38,255 nt of DNA from Phycisphaerae bacterium (lineage in GTDB: Bacteria > Planctomycetota > Phycisphaerae > UBA1845 > PWPN01): the NCBI GenBank assembly GCA_035384605.1, contig DAOOIV010000050.1:1-38255 (forward strand), read 5' to 3'. Numbering within the stretch: position 1 is the first letter of the stretch; every line of letters begins with the position of its first letter. The notes under the pieces are model-generated. The model saw only the letters and a program-made list of their open reading frames with translations, ran no database searches and was not told the DNA's origin. The position numbers and the translations under genes are program-made. Shown in pieces: positions 33,901 to 38,255 of this stretch.

Positions 33901-34254
33901 CGGCTGACGATCACAAATCCACACGCCTCGATAGAAGCGGCCGCGATGCGACACGAACAACAGTCGCCGGCCGTCGGCGGACAAGCTCGGCCGAATGTCG
34001 TCAAAATCGGAGTTGACGTGGCTGCCAAGCGCCTTTGGCTGCGACCACTGGTGACCGTCCCACTGCGACTGGTAGATGTCAAAACCGCCCCCCGAACGGT
34101 TGGATGCGAAATACAGCGTGTAGCCGTCCGGGGAAAGCCAGGGATCGCGTTCTACGCCCGCGGAGTTGACCGCGGCCAGCGGAGCCGGCTCAGCCGCGGC
34201 CGGTACGACCAGCATCAAGAGAGAGCCCACAACCAGTGTCAACCGTTTCTTCAT
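30904..34254 (-). CDS. Exported five-module protein: beta-propeller, discoidin, barrel, helical, CBM9-like
   Basis: A 1116-residue secreted protein. ATG 34254 has GGAG 7 bases upstream; a GTG lies 3 bases earlier. Residues 1-21 are a signal peptide. Residues 30-210 hold WD40/PD40-type beta-propeller blades (WLSPDGYTLYFASNRSGG; LSADGRRLLFVSHRG). Residues about 240-393 look like an F5/8 discoidin carbohydrate-binding domain. Residues about 408-650 are a glycosidase-like TIM barrel (DGEPFFPVYLYYAKAE at the start; GYLMSDEAGHS with Glu503 as possible catalyst; VFSIDPYPH). A beta-sandwich closes it near 760. Residues 775-905 are helical. Residues 920-1116 match the CBM9-like DOMON domain (PVIDGELTEPFWQS; DDQALYFAARC). 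Its substrate is unknown; binding modules at both ends suggest insoluble or complex glycan. Confidence 0.85.
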   Translation of the reverse strand: MKKRLTLVVGSLLMLVVPAAAEPAPLAAVNSAGVERDPWLSPDGYTLYFASNRSGGGFDIYQSQWDGHQWSQPKALGSHVNSDFDDIRPSLSADGRRLLFVSHRGRFYRGVWICDRQPDGSWGQARYVTVDEQPAVDDAVIGRDGRTIFYKRISKNQPPTDRRWDMCMKYDPRRRFWEVPRPYHGPLPENHVPGAFWRFSVKDGDIYVEAATEAEPQKTDVPEVLNCLKTSSLYGREDQEYWVSEGQNLVDGLEDTSWISKEGLPINQQWVLLGLNGRAKYVPGLSRIHRFRIHSGPAEEHRDQERKDAVVIFDKEKGPPARPTRLRILGGMDVDSLKELAVVELDLNSGSPWHDVPLKEPTYLRYIKIEVLETAGPAADCVAFNEVEAYGAGLSARRPAHRVSTDENNNILVDGEPFFPVYLYYAKAEACLADYGFNTTLETYDVAPDSARLAILDRAEDSGFMVIGHVPNVDHEFERKRARNQLLALRHHPALLGYLMSDEAGHSPEIMAMDKRRSDFIHEHDPNHFTMLNDLYPTYYPRSSAFVDVFSIDPYPHIVGQPFSYQGYAVDVAYQCVQHKKPVFVVNASWGPILSPVENRLGVYLALIHGAKGISWYALGVRNEDDDHYASILRCTREIRRLEPVWFAPDPKPDSALLTHSRIENPSARIDVMIKEVAGEVWLLAANCEPRQATVTFSFGWGDEIVIKEVMAEQPQAWSMNRRDFHTMDAWPPSEDREPVRQARPIDLTFPPYGVRIFRMKPVGKIGPLYQPVGDGTQLAMVNESAIRRTAEQAKSLREQGRLEDAKKAVDAFWSKYGKRVSVDDLSSLMDILGQKASADEILADYGRLAEEHPEAESWPKWVYKIVAALHEEKRDQEAGVWMSRLIRHRPDSLWRANAEALVNPASAREGHKPWTQAVKIDTKPVIDGELTEPFWQSRVKFKNTVFLDSSKNPQETEFAVAYDDQALYFAARCVEPQPSQILKRCDKDDGSVWADDCIIIYLDPKLEYKSYYQLIFNVLGTKWDGTGSSGGHANADGLNAKNVERRAVVKDDAWQIEIAVPFSDLKRPAPSPGQVWGLGVQRWRQVGGALPTVWGNERGTSHDSRPEDFGFLVFR

Positions 34255-34364
34255 CACGCGTCTCCGACAGATTCATGTGACTGCACACCTGCCGGGCAGA
34301 GGACCGTTGGAACGCCCCGCCGCCCGACTACTTACGTTCGTCCACCCCTCGCGCGCCCACCGAC

Positions 34365-35852
34365 CTACTTCTCCGGCGGCAGCAGGACCGCCCCGCGATC
34401 GGGCCCCGACGCCGAGCCCAACTGGCCTCGGCGGCGAGCAGGCGCGGCAGGAATCTCCTCGATCAGCTCCTTCCTGCCTCGGCCTTGTTTGACAAGCGCG
34501 AATGCGTCGTAGAGCACGCCTGTGGCCGTCCAGGCCTCGTATCGCAGCTTGTCTCCGTCAATCGAAATAACCTGAAAGAATTGTGTGTCCTGCGCCTCGC
34601 GTTTGGCGAAGCCTGTCGGCTCGCCCTTTGCCACAATCGGCCAGTTCATCTTCGGACCGGCGACGGACACGACGTAAACCGTGCCCTCTCCCCGCCCTTC
34701 CACAGGCGTATCGTCTTTCCCTCTTCTGATGAGACCGGTGCGGCTGTAAGCATGATCATGCCCTGTGAGCACGAGGTCCACGTCATGCTTGTCAAACACC
34801 GATTGCCATTCCCGGCGCACCCCTCCGCCTCGATGGTTGGCGACCGAGTATGCAGGATGATGACAAGTCACGATCACCCAGCGCATGGGGTTGCTCGACA
34901 GAGTTCGGTCGAGCCATTGGGCCTGCTCCTCACGCCGCACGTTCGAGTCGAGCGATATGATCCTGGCTCCCTGGTAGTCAATATAGTAGCAGGACTCTTC
35001 GAGACCAGCGGGGCCGTTCTCAGGAAGCGTGAACTGAGCCCGCCAGTGCGGTTCCAGGTAGGCGCCCGGGCTTCCGTCGGGAGCCGTCTTGAAGTAGTCG
35101 TGGTTACCCGGGGTAGCCACCACTGGCACCATTGCGTTGACCCAGCCTCCCACTGCAAACCACTCGCCCCATTCCACATCGCTGCCACGGCTGGCAGTCA
35201 GGTCGCCCGCATGCAGCGTGAACGCGGCATCGGGAGCCGATAGAATCGCCGCCCTGAACACCCAGGAACACATCGAGGCGACGGCATCCTGCAAGTCGCC
35301 GAAGTAGATGAAGCGGAAAGGCTCTGCCTCGCGCGTGGCCGTCCGAAACTGAAACCATTCCGACCATCTGACCCCATCGCCCACGCGGTAGACATACCTG
35401 GTACCGGGAGAAAGTCCTTCGAAACGGGCCGAATGGTAACAGGAGCGCGGACCGGGGGACTCGAAGCTCGTGGTCTGTGCTTCGACCGTCCGCTGCTGGT
35501 TGTCAAAGGTAATCTTCTTGTATTCATTCCCATTGAGCTCCTGGTAGAACCGCTGGCCTTGCTCGGCTGGAGCGATTTCCGCAAACCCCTTGCGAACATC
35601 CGGCGAGGTGCGCCAGGTAACGGCCATGGTCGTGGTCGGGTCGCCACACCAGGTAAGTACGATGCGATCGGGAAGCGTCGTCGGGGCATAAGGATCCGGC
35701 CTCGAGGTCCGAACGCCGGCCGAAATTTGCTGCGTTTCAGCCCCCTGGACGATCGTCACACTCACTGCCAGACCAATCATGACCACGCGCAAACCCGGCC
35801 CCGAAGCCGTTCGTAAGCGCGGAAACGGGATGATGGATTTGTAGATTGTCAT
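34365..35852 (-). CDS. Purple-acid-phosphatase-like exported metallophosphoesterase
   Basis: A 495-residue enzyme. It starts at ATG 35852 with GAGG about 4 bases upstream and carries a signal anchor at about 20-38. Residues 60-172 form the N-terminal fibronectin-like domain of purple acid phosphatases (AVTWRTSP; LSPGTRYVYRVGDG). Residues 178-440 are the catalytic domain: FGDLQD (184-189), HAGDLTA (214-220), PGNHDY (248-253), VTCHHPAYS (328-336) and LTGHDHAYSRT (362-372). This is the full set of metal-binding blocks. The GDxG of plant enzymes is GDLQD here, so the first metal ligand set differs slightly. Substrates are phosphate esters. The last 25 residues are a Pro/Arg/Gly-rich tail. Confidence 0.9.
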   Translation of the reverse strand: MTIYKSIIPFPRLRTASGPGLRVVMIGLAVSVTIVQGAETQQISAGVRTSRPDPYAPTTLPDRIVLTWCGDPTTTMAVTWRTSPDVRKGFAEIAPAEQGQRFYQELNGNEYKKITFDNQQRTVEAQTTSFESPGPRSCYHSARFEGLSPGTRYVYRVGDGVRWSEWFQFRTATREAEPFRFIYFGDLQDAVASMCSWVFRAAILSAPDAAFTLHAGDLTASRGSDVEWGEWFAVGGWVNAMVPVVATPGNHDYFKTAPDGSPGAYLEPHWRAQFTLPENGPAGLEESCYYIDYQGARIISLDSNVRREEQAQWLDRTLSSNPMRWVIVTCHHPAYSVANHRGGGVRREWQSVFDKHDVDLVLTGHDHAYSRTGLIRRGKDDTPVEGRGEGTVYVVSVAGPKMNWPIVAKGEPTGFAKREAQDTQFFQVISIDGDKLRYEAWTATGVLYDAFALVKQGRGRKELIEEIPAAPARRRGQLGSASGPDRGAVLLPPEK

Positions 35853-35874
35853 GGAGCCTCGCCTTTCTATCGTT

Positions 35875-36301
35875 TCACGAAGTTCGCCTCCGTGGAGCAG
35901 CTTCAACAACGACAGAAGCCTTCGAATACGCTTCAGCGTCGCTGGATGCAGCCTGCTTGGTTATGTGGCCACCTTGCCCCACGGTTACGTAGCAGTTACA
36001 GAAGCGTTCGCCGTCGATCTCGAGAAGCTCCGCCATCATGGTGGTCGAATGATCCCTGGCGATTCGGGTCGACTCCCGGATGCTTGGCCCATTCGGCGCG
36101 GGCTCGGTGATCGCGGCCGGCCTCCTCTGGGCGCGTCGGCTGAATCCACCCAGAGGCCGGCATCCAGAGCTCGTGAAAGCAGACGATCTCGGCACCGTCA
36201 TCGACTGCCTTGCGAGTCGGATCGCAAATCCGCCCGGGATTGTACGCCTGGTCTCCGTCGCGATGTTCAAACTGAGCTGCTGCCACGCGAGTATCCCGCA
36301 T
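35875..36301 (-). pseudogene. Frameshifted, truncated nitrilase/carbon-nitrogen hydrolase
   Basis: From ATG 36301 (GGAG 7 bases upstream) the first 45 or so residues read as a nitrilase N-terminus: RVAAAQFEHRDGD, then DGAEIVCFHELW with the catalytic-type Glu. Near 36116-36127 the frame shifts. In the new frame the family continues as EPAPNGPSIRE, then RIARDHSTTMMAELLEIDGE and the YVTVGQGGHITK strand. After that (about 35956) homology stops and the frame ends at 35875. The catalytic Lys and Cys and the whole C-terminal half are missing. The intact ribosome-binding site suggests recent loss. It lies between the two-paralogue unit and the phosphatase gene. Confidence 0.82.
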
Positions 36302-36349
36302 GTTGCGACTCCGAAGGACGATGGTTCAGCCTCAGTGATGCCGCCCCCC

Positions 36350-37756
36350 TCACGGCTTGGCCACGGGCCCGTTCAAATGGCCAAACTGCCCGTACACCAC
36401 GTCTTCGAACATCCGCTTCTTCACGTCTACATATGCCCGGTGCCAGTAGTCAAGCATCTCCTGTGAATAGGGCTCGCCCTCGGGATGTCGGGGGGTATGA
36501 TGCTTGAGCGTTTTGTCGTAGTACTCGAGGCCACCGTGCGTGTCCCGATCGGTGCCGAATGTCCACCAGGCCAAGGCCACCCACGGGCCGGCCTTCAGTT
36601 CATCATAGTAGGCCTGCATGGTCTCGACAGGTGTCGTATAGGTCGCCGCGCCGCTGGAATTGTCGATCTGGCTTGACACGCCGATGTACCACATCATGGC
36701 GTTTGGTGCCCCAGCCAATTCGATGCCGCTCATTAGGGCATGCGTGTCGTTCCAGCATTCGGGGATCCAGGTGACCGGATCCTTGGCATTCTCGCAAACA
36801 CGAACCTCAAGCCCCTCGGGATAGTACCTCGTGCGAATCCGCTGCCACTCGTCGCTGTGGGCGCGAACCTTCTCTCGCGGGATCGACAGGTCCGCCGGAT
36901 CGAACGGGCTGTGTTTGTGGAACCAGTAGTGATAAACGTCCACGCCGATGGCCTGGGTGTTCGGCGGCAGCATGACCCGCTTGTGCTTGTCCACGTCCTC
37001 CCGGCTGGCGGCATAACAACTATGGTAGTCAAAAGCTGCGTATCCGAGCATGTTGTACCAGCCCTTGATGTGGCGAAACGGCTGTTCTCCATTCATCCTG
37101 CGGAGGCGGATCTCGTGGTCGAACTTGGCGAACAGCTTCTCCAGCCCGGCTGTCTTCAGCCCGCATTCGCCTTCATCACCGAGGCTGGCGGCCAGGATGT
37201 TGTTGATAAGCTGCCGGCCGGTTGCCTTGTCTCCCTCCAGATTCGTCAGTTCCCTGTCTCGATTCTGCCACAAGGTCGTCAGAATCGCGATCAGGTTCGC
37301 GTGAGCATCCTTTTCCCTGTCCTTGCTCCTGTCACCCCGACGAGCGCTGAGGATGATGAGTTGCCGGTTTCGAAAACAGCGGATCATGAGATTGATGATC
37401 TCGTCGTGGTAATAGTCGTAGCGATTGTAGAGTTGGATGGCCGTCGACCACTTGCTGGCAATGTCGATCCGGCGGACGTTCTCCGTGTGGTACTTTTCAA
37501 GCCGTTGGTCGCCGCTCCAGCACATCAGGTTGTACTCGAAGAGATAGGGCAGGATCCCGATGCCCTCCTTGGGCGTCCAGGTGCGAATCGGCACGTAAGA
37601 ATGGCTGACGACGTCGCCGCTGACGTAGCCAGGGGGCAGCTTTTCCCCCGAAGGCCGGGTCGTCGAACCTCGCCAGACGTCGCCGCGGCTCGGCGTACTT
37701 GCCGCCGCAGCAGCTAAGACCGCAATCAAACATCGGTGCCGTTCGTTTCGAGACAT
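36350..37756 (-). CDS. Exported protein of an unrecognised family, paralogue 1
   Basis: A 468-residue protein. AAGGAG 7 bases before ATG 37756 supports the start. The N-terminus (MSRNERHRCLIAVLAAAAAS) is a signal peptide. I do not recognise the family. The body looks like an alpha/beta barrel, with TPKEGIGILPYLFEYN near the start and WYNMLGYAAFDYHSC, then IGVDVYHYWFHKHSPFDP in the middle. The conserved end includes WIPECWNDTHALMSGIELAG, then PWVALAWWTFG and YYDKTLKHHTPRHPEGEPYS. Acidic, Trp and His residues at strand ends suggest sugar binding. A second copy lies just upstream, 4 bases apart. Confidence 0.75.
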   Translation of the reverse strand: MSRNERHRCLIAVLAAAAASTPSRGDVWRGSTTRPSGEKLPPGYVSGDVVSHSYVPIRTWTPKEGIGILPYLFEYNLMCWSGDQRLEKYHTENVRRIDIASKWSTAIQLYNRYDYYHDEIINLMIRCFRNRQLIILSARRGDRSKDREKDAHANLIAILTTLWQNRDRELTNLEGDKATGRQLINNILAASLGDEGECGLKTAGLEKLFAKFDHEIRLRRMNGEQPFRHIKGWYNMLGYAAFDYHSCYAASREDVDKHKRVMLPPNTQAIGVDVYHYWFHKHSPFDPADLSIPREKVRAHSDEWQRIRTRYYPEGLEVRVCENAKDPVTWIPECWNDTHALMSGIELAGAPNAMMWYIGVSSQIDNSSGAATYTTPVETMQAYYDELKAGPWVALAWWTFGTDRDTHGGLEYYDKTLKHHTPRHPEGEPYSQEMLDYWHRAYVDVKKRMFEDVVYGQFGHLNGPVAKP

Positions 37757-37760
37757 TCAG

Positions 37761-38255
37761 CTACTCCTTCTTGTCCTGGGTCACAGGCATGGGGCCGTTG
37801 AGGTGGCCGAACTGGTTGTAGACAACGTCATGGAACATGCGCATCTTTGTCTTCACATAGGCGTCGTGCCAGTAGTCGAGCATCTCTTGCGAATAGGGCT
37901 CACCTTCGGGATGCCGGGGCGTGAAATGCTTGAGGGTCCTGTCGTAATACTCTAATCCCCCATGGCAGGTGTTGGAGCCGCCGAACACCCACCAGGATAA
38001 GGCCACCCACGGGCCGGCCTTCAACTCGTCGTAGTAGGCCTGCATCGTCTCAACCGGGGTGGTGTAGGTGGTCTCATCGCCGGCCGGGCCGAGCTGGCCG
38101 CTGACCCCGATGTACCACATCATGGCGTTCTTGGCCCCGGCCAGTTCGATCGCGCTCAGCAACGCGTGGGTGTCGTTCCAGCATTCGGGAATCCAGGTGG
38201 CCGGATCCTTGGCATTCTCGCAAACACGAACCTCAAGCCCCTCGGGATAGTACCT
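37761..38255 (-). CDS. Paralogue 2 of the same unknown family, cut at window edge
   Basis: The last 164 codons of a copy closely similar to the neighbouring 36350-37756 gene; the frame is open at the right edge. Over this stretch the two proteins share most residues (RYYPEGLEVRVCENAKDP, then WIPECWNDTHAL, PVETMQAYYDELKAGPWVAL and RHPEGEPYSQEMLDYWH). The DNA at the window edge is almost identical, so the duplication is recent or kept similar by conversion. Differences cluster in the GVSGQLGPAGDE loop and in FGGSNTCHGG versus FGTDRDTHGG, which may set different specificities. The tail is MPVTQDKKE. It is the upstream gene of the pair and probably co-transcribed with paralogue 1. Confidence 0.8.
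   Translation of the reverse strand, partial: RYYPEGLEVRVCENAKDPATWIPECWNDTHALLSAIELAGAKNAMMWYIGVSGQLGPAGDETTYTTPVETMQAYYDELKAGPWVALSWWVFGGSNTCHGGLEYYDRTLKHFTPRHPEGEPYSQEMLDYWHDAYVKTKMRMFHDVVYNQFGHLNGPMPVTQDKKE

Noticed and set aside
1..38255. CRISPR array, tRNA or rRNA genes, phage or plasmid modules
   Set aside because: No evenly spaced repeats, cloverleaf sequences or marker genes were seen. I scanned by eye, so a short tRNA could be missed; tRNAscan-SE would decide.

Overview
The window is GC-rich, densely coded bacterial DNA, most likely from an environmental member of the Planctomycetota (Phycisphaerae-like is my best guess). This is an inference from gene content, not from a marker gene. 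The pointers are ThuA and DUF1080 secreted proteins, PhoD and purple-acid-type phosphatases, a LarA homologue, a large secreted glycosidase-like protein, an rsmH outside any division cluster, and a TnpA-REP element with palindromic REP repeats. I see no rRNA, tRNA, CRISPR array, phage or plasmid gene.

Layout. 1-2.8 kb (+): a 5'-cut PhoD-like phosphatase, a ThuA-DUF1080 fusion and a 66-residue orphan gene with its own promoter and hairpin. 2.9-5.7 kb (-): a corrinoid operon (corrinoid protein, UroD-type methyltransferase, MetH-activation-domain protein). 5.8-8.8 kb: an alpha/beta hydrolase (-) divergent from rsmH (+), then a DUF1080 lipoprotein. 9.0-11.7 kb (+): a TIM-barrel-like protein translationally coupled (GTGA overlap) to a gamma-carbonic-anhydrase-like hexapeptide protein. 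11.8-14.8 kb (-): a LarA homologue, a REP-repeat patch, an unknown gene whose 3' end is built from REP sequence, and a REP-flanked rayT transposase. 14.9-17.3 kb (-): nfnB-nfnA, a flavin/Fe-S NADPH:ferredoxin oxidoreductase, with a sigma70-like promoter. 17.6-20.2 kb (+): a KaiC-like/ATP-grasp fusion related to PEP synthase but without its phosphohistidine domain. 20.4-22.6 kb (-): a fused E1 alpha-beta 2-oxoacid dehydrogenase with no E2 or E3 nearby. 22.8-23.4 kb (-): a decayed beta-helix protein gene. 23.5-26.9 kb (-): dctP-dctQ-dctM-usp, a TRAP transporter with a universal-stress-protein partner. 27.1-30.6 kb (-): an Lnt-like N-acyltransferase and a polytopic membrane protein. 30.9-38.3 kb (-): a run of same-strand, mostly exported proteins: two tandem paralogues of an unrecognised family, a frameshifted nitrilase remnant, a purple-acid-phosphatase-like enzyme and a 1116-residue multidomain protein.

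How it fits together. The content suggests a heterotroph that works on polysaccharides and organophosphates outside the cell, takes up small organic acids by TRAP, and balances NAD(P)H against ferredoxin with Nfn. It may also demethylate C1-substituted compounds through the corrinoid operon. The corrinoid operon, the KaiC/ATP-grasp protein, the REP-rayT patch and the exported cluster at the right end are the places most likely to hold undescribed biology. The two pseudogenes and the REP-extended gene show that the accessory part of this genome is in flux.
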